The position numbers were made by a program, and so were the translations under genes. Under the pieces are notes generated by a model, which did not search any database, had not been told where the DNA came from, and saw only the letters and a list, made by a program, of their open reading frames with translations. From positions 52,933,712 through 52,997,711 of the forward strand of contig CM070576.1 of NCBI GenBank assembly GCA_036346355.1: a stretch of DNA of 64,000 bases, written 5' to 3'. This stretch comes from Rhipidocladum racemiflorum. Its lineage: Eukaryota > Streptophyta > Magnoliopsida > Poales > Poaceae. This document shows, piece after piece, positions 11,056 to 21,000 of this stretch (position 1 is its first letter; the number at the start of each line of letters is the position of its first letter).

Positions 11056-11927
11056 CCCTCACACCTGCATCTGTAGAGCTTTTTGAACACTCATTGGTAA
11101 TATTGTGAGCTCTAGCAAGTTTCTTATCTCCATTGTGCATTAAATTCACTCTTTTAGAGGGTTAGAAGCATTCAAGTGTGTTTTTTTTATAATTTGAGCC
11201 AGTTAGACACTCGAATCAACCTCAAGCAAGCGTCATCACTCTATTCTATTAGAGGTTGTTGCCTCCTAGACGGCTTGGAGGCGGGAGAATCAGTGACCTT
11301 CTCAAAGGAGTTTGTGAGAAGGCTTGGTATTTGTGAACGCAATGAGCTTGCCTACCCAGAGCGAGGAAGCGCTACCACGAGTGATCGAGGGAAGGCTCGT
11401 TTGCACAAGGAGCCAGCTTGAGTCGATCAAGCTTCCTCAACGTGGATTAGAGAAGACCGGCAAGTTTTCGAGACCACAGGAAAAATCTGGTGTCAAGCTC
11501 TCTTATGGTTTGCTTTCTATTGTTTTCTTGTGCAATTTACATTCCTAGTTTATTTAGTGATTGATCTTTGTTCTATGATTGTATAATTTGCTTAGACTTA
11601 GGTTGTTAGTGCACTTAGATAAACATTAAGCGTTTATGCCTTAATTGTTAAAATTCTCATTTATAGTATTACTTGTTTACATTATTACAATTAGAGCCGA
11701 GAATTTTAAAAACCTCCTATTCACCCTTCTCTAGTCGGTTATCCTTGATCCGACAAGGAGGCCACGAGACGGGCAACACTACCAGATCTGAGTTCCTTCA
11801 CCAAATAGAGAGAGGAGAATGAGTGACACGGTGGTGGAGAGAGGGATGAATGGGAGGGGAAGGGGTGGCGGAGAGAGAGGGATGGGGAGTGATATTTTAA
11901 TGATCTGTAGCCCCACCTTGGTACCTA

Positions 11928-12187
11928 CTCCCTTTGGTTTTCAAAATGTTAACATTTTGCACATCAACACGGTCTTTAAAACACAACTTTGACTACTAGT
12001 TTTTATTATAATATATTTATAAAACTCAATAAAATTATAATATTATGAAAGTACTTCTTAAGACAAGTCTACACATATAATTTTTATGTATCTAATTTAA
12101 ATATTTAAAAATATATTGATAGTCAAAGTTTTGAAAGTTTGATGATTACTATGTTTAAAATATCAGCTTTTTGAAGACCGGAAGGAG
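11928..12187. mobile_element. Stowaway-like (Tc1/mariner) MITE
   Basis: Ends CTCCCTTTGGTTTTC and (reverse complement) CTCCTTCCGGTCTTC lie inside TA dinucleotides (11926-11927, 12188-12189). The 260-bp length, AT-rich interior and TA target fit Stowaway. Confidence 0.85.
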
Positions 12188-12189
12188 TA

Positions 12190-12512
12190 TTTAGTTCTAT
12201 TTATTGCAAGAGATAGCACTAAGTCAAGTCATCCAGACTTAGGGCCTGGATAGGTCGTATACATTGGTGATGCCCATAATAATACCACCTTGCATAGCTA
12301 CATAGATGTTAAAAGATTTTTGATCTTTCACTATATCGGTATTGTAGCTAAAAACCTTGGAAAATTGTGAGTGCCATATCTAGCCTACACTTTCGTCTAA
12401 GGATAATTGGATAATTGCCTTGTTTAGGACACATGAATTTGGTGAGGATTATAGAGGTAATAGATTGATTCTTGCGAAATTCATACCTACATACCTATCC
12501 CAAACCGATCGA
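12190..12512. other. Intergenic, nothing recognised
   Basis: AT-rich sequence without a convincing ORF or repeat boundary. Confidence 0.5.
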
Positions 12513-12520
12513 ATTGCACA

Positions 12521-13569
12521 AAGTGGCGAAGCTAGGAAAAAAAATAAAGGGTAGGCTTGAAGAATTGAGCTAGATTGAGATAAACATATTAAACAATTAT
12601 GTTGTATTTTGATCGACTAGATGGTTGCTAATAATACTTTATTATTTAAGAAATACTTGCACAAAATTTGTTTGTCAAACTTTTGTAAATCTATAAACAA
12701 GTTAACACCAACCAATTAAACAAATCGACTATTGTCTCTATTCAACCCATTTACATAGCTACAATTGATAAAAAAAACCACAAGAGAGGCTCACACTGCT
12801 TATCTATTATTTTGGTCAGCTTAGTAGCAGGTCAAGCATGTTGCGTTGTCTTCCTTGTCCGCTCGCCATCGTCGCAATGAATTGTCCGTCGCCACACGGT
12901 CGCGCCCTCATTCCCGACATTCGCTCTTTGTGATGCGCATCAAGCATTCTTGGCTCGATGGGTTACCATGTCCTTGCGAAGAAGAGACATTGAGACGCGC
13001 CCTCTCTCCTTTGCTCTGTGGTCTTTGTGTGCGTCTAGTGTTCGAGTCTAGTTATACAAGTAGCAAGCAAAGTCACTAATTACCAAATTATGTCTCTAAT
13101 AAGCTGTGCCCTACTAAGCCACATGGTATATGAAGCAGCTCATCTACCCAGCAAAGCTTCTTCTTCCTCAAGCCACGTTTGAGCGCATGTGCATTTGCTA
13201 TCGCTATGCTAAAAATTAGATATCATATTTAAAATATATTATGCTGGTAGTATATAATGGTTGATGCCGAATAGCGGATACTGGCATTCTTATCGCCTGC
13301 TTTTCGAGAAGAGGCAAACACTTGTCACACTACGATGTTATGTACTAGCGAGCGATGCGTTTACACGAGATTGCATGATCACTCCATCTCCACATTAAAG
13401 ACCGGCACCATGGAACAGATGGGCAAACTCCCATAATGATCAAACGTGCAATCTACAAGAGACAGTTGTATCCTGTTGTCTCCTTGACGTAAGATATTGG
13501 TAGGATCGATGGAAGAACATTTCTTTATTCTTGTGGCTGAAGGGGGGGTCCCGGTTGGGTACGCCCCTG
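12521..13569. mobile_element. Non-autonomous hAT element, ~1.05 kb
   Basis: The left end AAGTGGCGAAGCTAGG and right end (reverse complement) CAGGGGCGTACCC resemble the CAGGGGCGTAGCC ends of the hAT element at 22903-23208. Identical 8-bp TSDs ATTGCACA flank it (12513-12520, 13570-13577). No transposase domain is visible. The 77-codon frame at 12846-13079 is not recognisable. Confidence 0.8.
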
Positions 13570-14177
13570 ATTGCACACAAACCATTAATTGTAAGCCCTA
13601 AATACACATGCAATATACTACTATCTTATGAAGCCTGGGATTCCTAGCCTCTCAGCGGCGCCACGTCGGCCCAGCCACGCTCTCGGCCAATCCGCGGCTT
13701 GCCACTTGCGCTGCGCGACATTGTCCGATCACGCGCGTATGCCCAACGATGGCCCTTGTAGGTAGGGCTGGAAATTAAGCTTGACGCTCACAGCTCGGCT
13801 CGGCTCGACTCGATGCAACAGTGAGTCGCGCCCGAGCCTACTAATTAGCTTGCTCTGCCAACGAGCCGAGCCCAAGCTGGCTCACGAGCGGCTCGTTAGC
13901 TCGATAGGCTCGCTCGGCAAACATAAATGAGCTTCTCTATTCTTTACAGCTTCACTGCTTTTCCCCATCTTTTTTTTGAATGAAAGGCTTGCTTTCATTT
14001 AAACCATAGGTGCAGCAAAATCGCTGACCACCAGGAAAGATACAAAGCTAGGAGCCGGGTCATGCCAAAATAGAGTGGCAAATCACAACATGGAGATAAT
14101 GAGCAACATGACTAGGTAGACAATGAGCTACTAGATTACATGAGTGAGGGCAAGTCACAACATGGAAATCAATGAAG

Positions 14178-14843
14178 TTAACATAACAGCAAGTGTTTAG
14201 CTTCCCTGAAGAGAACACCATTCCGCGACAAGTCACGACCAATGCTGAGATTATTTAATACAAACTTCATATTGATAGCGTCGATTTGGACAATGACCCT
14301 GCCCATTCCCAGTTTTGAAGCAAATTTTAGCGCCTGCAGACAAGCTTCAGCCTCGGCTTGTAAAGGCCCTATTTGGAATGGCTTCAGCTTCGGCTTCTGT
14401 CCTTTGGAAGCCAAAAGCTGTTCCAAATAGCTAGCTTTTTCGTAGCCATGAGCCAGAAGCCAGCAACCCATTTCTACTAGAAAAAGATAAAAGCCGAAAG
14501 CTGGTCTGAGGTAGCTTCCTATGGTTTCGATGGGTTGGGTTATGACTTTACCACTAGAGTTCAAAGAAAATCACCCCTTCGCACCAAGTATTAAATCCCA
14601 AACCGCACCTCTCACTCTCATTCCCAACACGCATCCCTCATACCTAAAAGCTATACTAAAAAACCAGACTAACAAACACCAAACCTCTTCAGCCCAGCCA
14701 TTCAGCCATGCAGCTCAGCTAAAAGCTACTTTTCATAAAAGCTCCAGCCATACCAAACAGGGCCAAAGCATCATGTTGCTTCACCAGTCTGCCCTGAATT
14801 CAAACAACCAGGATTCAGTTTGCTCATTGAACATAGAAATATA
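14178..14843 (-). pseudogene. RNase H (RVT_3-type) fragment of a LINE
   Basis: The minus-strand translation (HDALQAEAEACLQALKFA, then LGMGRVIVQIDA) is the RVT_3 RNase-H-like domain found at the C-terminus of plant LINE ORF2. Only the N-terminal half of the domain is present, ending at a stop at 14178. The MITE 14365-14764 splits it, and the frame reads through correctly if the MITE and one AAA copy are ignored. The fragment lies antisense within the Ac-like element. Confidence 0.7.
14365..14764. mobile_element. 400-bp MITE (GGCCCT..TTTGG ends) nested in LINE fragment
   Basis: Inverted ends GGCCCTATTTGGAATGGCTT and (reverse complement) GGCCCTGTTTGGTATGGCTG are flanked by AAA on both sides. 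The host reading frame is restored on excision, which supports AAA as a 3-bp TSD, as in PIF/Harbinger-like MITEs. Confidence 0.85.
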
Positions 14844-15585
14844 GAATGCATGAAGCTTCAGTTTGCTCACTAAACAATGAACATGCAATGACATGGAATG
14901 CATGACAGCATGAGGCTTTAGTGTTCACTGTTCAGTCTGACATAAGTACACAACACAAAGTGACATACCTTCACAATTAGTTGTTGTCTACCACGCTTTT
15001 AGGAAATGGAATATTCTGAACGTCATCCTCATCTTCTTCTTCCTGAAAAGAGTTATAATAACCAAATTAGCCATTAAATTAAAGAGAATTGGAAAAGGTA
15101 GATTATACTATAGATGAACATACCACAAACATAGGTGCTTTTGAATCATTATGGGCGCCTCTGATCCAGCTACAAGCACACACCAATGCCTCCACCATAG
15201 TTGGCCGCAGAGAGCTCCGGTAATCATCTAGATTTCTATCTCCGGTGGTGAAAGTTGATTCCGAAGACACGGAGCTGGCTGGTATAGTTAAGAAATACTT
15301 CGCCATCTTTGACACTACCGAAAATCTATGTGTATTTAACTTTCACCACTCAAGCAAATTGAACTCCTTGTTTGACAAGCTCTCATTCATCTCATCTAGA
15401 TAGATAAGCAACTCGCTCTTCGATGGATTTGAAGAAGATGAAGATAAGAAGGACTGAAACTCACTTGAGTTTGAGGGTAAGTACTTGCTTGTATCCATAC
15501 TCGAAGAGGATGCATTAGATTTAAGAGTAGCCTTTTTCTGCCGATGTGTCATCTCAAAATTTTCATATAGCTTCTCTAACTCTTG

Positions 15586-16668
15586 TGGGATGTTTGGTTG
15601 CCTTCTCAGCTCAGCCAGGTTGCATGAGTTCAGACAGGCTGGTGGGAATCAAGCTGAGTGGATGCAAGGAGATGTTGTTTGGTTGGTCGTATGAGGTTGG
15701 ACAGGCTGCACAGAGATGTTGTTTGGTTGGCTGCACTGGATGGAAGTGTGATAGGCAAATTCAAGAGATGGATGAAACAAATTTTAAAAATACTAGAAAT
15801 CAATAATTTCACAAACGAAAATAAAAAGTTTTAAAATATATTCTAGAAAATCAATAAATTGAAAAACTAAATTTTTAATCTTTTGAAATTTATATAGCAA
15901 GTATGGTCAAGTTTTGTTCGAAAAAATATCAGAAGCACATAGGTGAAATCGGTTCGTTGATCGGAGATGCTAATCAAAAGATATAGCAAATAAAAGAAGA
16001 AAACTAGATAGTAAATGCTGGTGTCAGCATTAGGGCTGTAAAAAAAAGCTCGAGCTCGCGAGCTACTTGAGTTCGGCTCGGTTTAGGCCCAATTCGAGCT
16101 CAGTTCGAGCTCCAAACGAGCCGAACTCGAGCTCGCGAGCTTCACCGAGCCGAGCTCAAATAGCTCGTGAGCCTACTCGAGTTTGGATTGAGCTTCCGTG
16201 AATCGAACTTTCTCGAACTTTTTATTGAGCTTACTCGAGCCGAACTTACTCGAGCTTGTTACCGAGCCTACCAGATTAACCGAATTTACTCGAGCTTACC
16301 GAGCTTACTTAAGCCGAGCTCGAGCCTACTCGATCTTGGACCGAGCCGAGCTCGAGCCTGGATATAGGCTCGGACCCCAACTCAAGCTCGGCTCGAGCTC
16401 GGCTCGAGCCTTACCGAGATCGAGCCTGACAGCCCCAGGCCCGCCCAAATTCGGCCCGTTTACAGCCCTAGTTAGCATGCATGCATGCATGGCTCGGCAG
16501 AGCCTGGCTCTGGGGAAACATTGAATTTTCTCGTTTCCCTAGAGCAAGGCTGAAAGGGGTGTTTTGCATCTGTAGAGCCAGGCTGAGTTAAATGAGAAGA
16601 CAACCAAACACTCATCTTTTGCATTTACAGATGCAAATATCTTTAGATGCAGCCAACCAAACAGCCCA
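15586..16668. mobile_element. 1.08-kb MITE-like element nested in hAT transposase exon
   Basis: Ends TGGGATGTTTGGTTG and (reverse complement) TGGGCTGTTTGGTTG are bordered by TTG (15583-15585, 16669-16671). Subterminal GGATG(C/T)A / CAGCCTGGCT words repeat on both sides. It is itself interrupted by the hAT at 16031-16470. Excision would rejoin the transposase frame (reading on into ELEKLYENF). Confidence 0.8.
16031..16470. mobile_element. Non-autonomous hAT element (TAGGGCTGTAAA ends)
   Basis: Ends TAGGGCTGTAAA on both sides (right one in reverse complement) are flanked by GTCAGCAT (16023-16030) and GTTAGCAT (16471-16478), 7 of 8 matching. The interior is almost entirely GAGCTCGAGC / CGAGCCGAGC repeats. 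This is the innermost layer of the nest. Confidence 0.85.
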
Positions 16669-17084
16669 TTGAAGAACATCAGCATACTCACTTTCACTCT
16701 GGGGGATTCATAATTTTTTCAAAAGTATCACTCAACATATCTCATCTTGTACCTTGGGTCTAGAATAGTAGCAAACACCATGATAAATCCATAATTACAC
16801 GGCTAAAGATAAGTGTGCATCCCAGACTAGTCAAATTACTGATTGGAAACAAGCATCGAGCAGCAGTGTTGGTTGCATGATTAGCAACAGTAGATCCGAA
16901 AAGAAAATGAGTGCAAGTCACAATAAATCCCATAGTGCAACTATGGCCTTTGTGCAGACAGAATCACATAAGTCAGAGAGCTCACCGAGTCCGTTGCAGT
17001 TGGTGCTGATGTGGAGGCAGCACCGAGAACGGTGGTGCCATCGCCATGGATGTGGGGATTAGGTACTGCCACTGCATGATCTAC

Positions 17085-17490
17085 ATCTGGAGCCGGCGAT
17101 GGGGTTGCGCCACTGCCTCGCTTCTTTTTCTGCAGTCGCTCCATGGGGGGAAACCGGCGACGGGGTGGAGGGAGGGTCGACCGGCCGGGGTAGGCGGCGA
17201 AGGGGTGGAGGGAGGGCGCCGGTGGTCAGGGTGGGGCCAGGGGAGGCAGCGATGGGGCTGGCGGTCGGGGCGGAGCCGTGGGGCTGGGCCGGAGGCGGCG
17301 GCGACGGGGAGAGGCCACCGGGTCGGGGGCTCGGCTGCTCGGGGCGGACCGGTGGAACCGCGGAGGAGCGGAGCTTGGCCAGGGGAGGCGGCGAGCCGGC
17401 GATGGGGTGGAGCCATGGAGGGAGGGCAACTGGGGAGGCGGCGACGGGGTGGAGTCGATTGCCAAACCCTAGCCGCGGTCGGCACTGAGG
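17085..17490. other. GC-rich 5' region of the Ac-like element
   Basis: A block of about 80% GC gives long Pro/Arg/Gly-rich open frames in several frames at once. These are composition artefacts. By position it is the 5' portion of the minus-strand transposase transcription unit. Confidence 0.5.
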
Positions 17491-17791
17491 CACTCTTCGA
17501 TGGATTTGGGGGGAGTCCGATTTTGGGGGATTTGGGGGAAGTCGATCAGGGACTCAGGTTTTTGGGTGGTTTTTGGTGTGGTGGCTTGGTTCATGAGCCT
17601 CAACGAGCCGGCTCGAGGTTCGCCTGAACCCGAGCTGAACCCTATTTTTAGTTCGATTTATACTTCGAGCTAAACCTAGCTCGGCTCGAAAATCAACGAG
17701 CTAGAACGAGCCTTGGCTCGGCTCAATTCCATCCCTACTTGTAGGGCGTAGGATCGCTGCAGCCGGAGCGCTCTGTCCCGCTCGCTTATTA

Positions 17792-18073
17792 GGGCATCTC
17801 CAATAGTGTAGTCAACTACTAGCTATAAGAAGTGTACATGTCATCTATAGATAGCTAATAGACAACCTCTCCAATGGACTAGCTATAACATTGTCTACAA
17901 AATTAAATATGGGCCCATATGTAAGAGGTGATAAATGCATTGGAATCAGCTATAGCCTGACTATAAGTTAGTAGCCAGTCTATATCTCTCTCTTCCTTCT
18001 CTCTCATCCACCTAAGCAAAATGTTGAGTTGACACCCTTATAGCTAGCTGAAGTGGTACTATTAGAGATGCCA
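17792..18073. mobile_element. Tourist-like MITE (282 bp, GGGCATCTCCAA family)
   Basis: Ends GGGCATCTCCAATAG and (reverse complement) TGGCATCTCTAATAG sit between TTA trinucleotides (17789-17791, 18074-18076). It is nearly identical in length and sequence to the copy at 29539-29820 and related to 29254-29535. Confidence 0.9.
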
Positions 18074-18076
18074 TTA

Positions 18077-21000
18077 GCACTGCGTCTACCTCGCCCAGAG
18101 GCCCTCGCGCCGCCTCGTTATTTTCAAAAGAAAGGCACTTAACTGAAGTGTATCGTGTCCGAGGTAATAGTACTACTAGTGTGTGATTCAGCGGAGACGC
18201 TCCTTGCGTTGCGTATTTATTTGGTTCCTGGTAGCTGCACTGCAGCTTCATCGAACCAATGTGTCCCCTGAAACGAAAGCATCAATGGACATAGGCTCAT
18301 GGACCTGGCACCTGTAAATTCGGGATGTCCCAAGAGCACTCAATTCATTTTTCATGTGCTTTTCTGATGACAACTCGCTTTGCTTCTGCTATGATGGTGT
18401 TCCATGTCAAGCGATGTGATAAGCCACCTGCAAGGGGAAGAAAAAAATGGTAGGAATTATTGGATGCAGAAGCTGGAATGTGTCCCTCCCCTGCAAGAGG
18501 GGGAAAAAAATCGCAACGAATAATTGATGACACGAGCATCCAATGCGGGCTTGCTGCGAGCTCCCACCGAAATTATGCAGAAACAGAAGTCTCTGCGAAA
18601 CAAATAGGAACCTAGTATTAGACTTCTAAGCATGGCTTCATACAATCTTATCTAGAGAAATGCAATGTTTACAAGCGACCAAGCGTCTCCATTGGATGCA
18701 CGATGTTTAACAGGCGTTGCGTACGTCAGGCACAATATGTAAGCCATGGTGTGGATTCAATGCACCAGACGGGCTTAGTTTTCCGATAAAGCGTGCCAAA
18801 GTAATACGCTCAGGTGCAGACGTGCAGTCTTTTTAGAAGTTTTTGCTTCCTTTTCCTGCATCCAGTCTGCATGTCGGAGGTAAAGCAATTCCTAATACAT
18901 GTACTTCAGTTTTATGCACAGGCCGAGCCAAAAGGCGCGCCTTTGTCCTCTTGCAAGGGTAAAGCTGGGATCCGTAGGGTTGGAAAGGCCAAAGCCGTAT
19001 TCCTTGGTTGTTGTTTTCCGGGCAAGATACGGCTATGCAGATGCATATTACGTAGTACGTGCGCGCTCACGGCTGCAGCACAGATGAGCTGCCTGCCACT
19101 AGCATAACCATGCTTAATGTTTGAGAGATGCTTTTATATATTTTTTAATTTGTATAAATATTAAAGTATAAATAAAAGATAGACAGTGATTACTTACTAT
19201 TTGGTTTGTTTCGATATTTGTGCAAATTATATTGGAAGAAAAAGCATAGAAGTATAGTGATTACTTAATGCTTTTGATTCTTTCTCGCAGCTACAACCCT
19301 ACAAGCAAGTGCAAGTTCAGCCTCAAATAGTTGCAGTAAACCGTGGCTAAATCTCAAAGAAATAGCCAGAAAATACGCAGGGTCAGTTCGAACACAGGAT
19401 TTTTATAGGAATTTTGTAGTAAATGGATGCTTCCTTTCTTGTTTTTTTCCCGTAATGAAATTCGCTCGTTCCAAATGAGGCCTTAGATATGAGAAGCAAT
19501 GGCTTTTCTAGCCCCTAGCTTTTTTTTTTGGCAAATATAGATGTTGTATGTATATTTTTTGCAAATCTAGACCCCTCCTCACAGCGAAACGCACCTCCCA
19601 TGCTTGCTTGCCGACCGTGGCAGGCTACCGCTCTACACTCGACTCGGCGCTGCTCTTGCGCTATTCGCTGCCTGCCGCGCTCCCAGGCCCTTCCGAGGTG
19701 GGAAAAAAGCTATATTTGCAAAAAAAACAGCGCGGCAACATCACTCCCCAGGCCTTTTGTGGTGGGAAAAAAGGCTATATTTGCAAAAAAAAAAGTGCGC
19801 GCAAAGACTAGATATGCCAAAAATAAAGGCTACAAGGCTAAATAAGTCATCACTAAAGAAAGCGAGGGTGCTAGCACCAGAGCAAGGAATTTCCACTTGT
19901 ATAGGTGCAGCCTCACGTAGCCATTTATCTCATTTCGCATCAATTACCCGGTTCGATCCACGGGCATGCTTGAAGGTGCTAAGGATATGTTCGGTACGAT
20001 GGCTTACTTTGGATACAGATGACAATAAGATCTTACTGGCATTGCTAAACATTATTCACACCCTATTATATTCCACGTTTTAGCACAACTACTACCAACT
20101 TAGCCTGAAGGGACCAGCAGAGAACATCGTGTCAACATGCTACTCGACCGCAGTCTACAATAAGATAAAGTCTACAATCAAAGGTCGCTTCTAGTCAAAT
20201 CCACAATCAGAAGTCGCTTCTAGTCGAATTTATAAAACCCTTAGACATCTGATGGGCAATCTGGCAAATGGCAATAGGAACAAAATAGAGCTTGGTGTCG
20301 GTGGTGCTCAAACAAATCAACATACAAATCCATAGCTTTTGCCGCGGCGTGTTTACCTGCCAGTAGCACATGCAAGCAAAGGGGTCTGCCCAGTCGTTCA
20401 GGATTTTTGCTGGATTCCTGCAAACATCACGCTCAGGACTTCTGCCGTCCCAGCAGCTTAATCACTGGTTTTTGCCGGATTATAGCTATTTGTTTTAGGG
20501 GTAAAAGGGCACACGTACACACCACACCCTACACACACAAATGTGGGCGTCCTCCACATACACCAAGATATTTTTTTTAGAGGCTCCAAGACCTTCCATG
20601 CGTAGATACACACTATCCTACTAAATATGTATGTGTATATACCCAATTTTGTTACCGATGAGCGCACGGTCGGGCCAGCTGAGTGGCGACGCGCTCGGCC
20701 AACTGAGCTGGGCTACGGCAAAAAAAATCACTCAACTACTCAAGCCATGTCTTCCAGACGGAAGAAATAAGAAAACACCAGTGATAAAAACATGCTCGTG
20801 CGCGTTCCTATCTGCACGACACAAGAAGAGAGAGGGAAAGTAAAGAAAACAAAAGATGCGCAGTGGATGCAACGAAGTGCGAGCACAACTATGTCAGCAC
20901 GGCATAGTTCCAAACCTTGCTCCATTTGTCCCCGGATGAAGTCGCCAAGATATTATGATTCTTCTAGGACATGTCCGTGGAGAGGTTACCGAGGATCCAG
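18077..21000. other. Intergenic region downstream of CFM2
   Basis: No gene recognised. Minor features: a duplicated block CTGCAAG(A)GGGG(A)A near 18430 and 18490; a possible MITE right end GTTCCAAATGAGGCCTTA near 19470-19487; and at 19515-19800 a GC-rich stretch bounded by inverted CTTTTTTTTTTGGCAAATAT-type sequence, with a second internal copy of TATATTTGCAAAAAAAA. The last ~300 bp before 21001 should hold the CFM2 3' UTR; I could not place its poly(A) signal with confidence. Confidence 0.4.

Larger units (their letters stand above)
10031..11755 (+). mobile_element. Solo LTR, Copia-like
   Basis: A 1.7-kb non-coding block has features of a grass Copia LTR: a TATA box, AT-rich 3' part, and an end (CCTCCTATTCACCCTTCTC, then TCCTTGATCCGACA) like the 3' termini of Copia LTRs. 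No primer-binding site or internal region follows. A 5-bp direct repeat AGGAG borders it (10026-10030, 11756-11760). The left terminus by this reading is TAAAG rather than the usual TG, so the left edge is less sure. Repeated inverted copies of GGTAGTACCG / CGGTACTACC occupy 10410-11000. A homologous antisense fragment lies at 57425-58000. Confidence 0.7.
14977..16800 (-). pseudogene. hAT (Ac-like) transposase, C-terminal part, inactivated
   Basis: The hAT C-terminal dimerisation domain is clear at 15124-15330 (LTIPASSVSSESTF, then DDYRSSLRPTMVEAL). Upstream sequence runs to about 15585, and a separate piece at 16740-16800 contains ILDPRYKMRYVE. A last exon at 14977-15042 (ending in FPKSVVDNN and TAA) joins to the dimerisation exon through an intron with GTATGT donor at 15123 and TTTTCAG acceptor at 15043. 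Defects: an in-frame TGA at 15343-15345 where the family has a second Trp; stops and a frameshift after ILDPRYK; and the 15586-16668 MITE inserted in the exon. I see no BED zinc finger or catalytic N-terminal part. Confidence 0.85.
13763..17737 (-). mobile_element. Ac-like hAT transposon with broken transposase and nested insertions
   Basis: Ends TAGGGCTGGAAATTAAG and (reverse complement) TAGGGATGGAATTGAG are very close to the Ac/Ds terminal repeat (TAGGGATGAAA), with identical 8-bp TSDs CTTGTAGG (13755-13762, 17738-17745). Subterminal regions are rich in GAGCCGAGC / GCTCGGCTC words. Inside, on the minus strand, are the remains of an hAT transposase gene, a LINE RNase-H fragment, a 400-bp MITE, a 1.08-kb MITE and, within that, another hAT. 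The element is about 4.0 kb as it stands and can no longer encode its own transposase. Confidence 0.9.

Noticed and set aside
17046..17627. 193-codon Gly/Arg-rich frame and several overlapping frames
   Set aside because: They lie in the GC-rich 5' region of the Ac-like element, open in many frames at once because of composition.
19940..19965. GGTTCGATCC resembling a tRNA B box
   Set aside because: No acceptor stem, A box or anticodon arm can be drawn around it.
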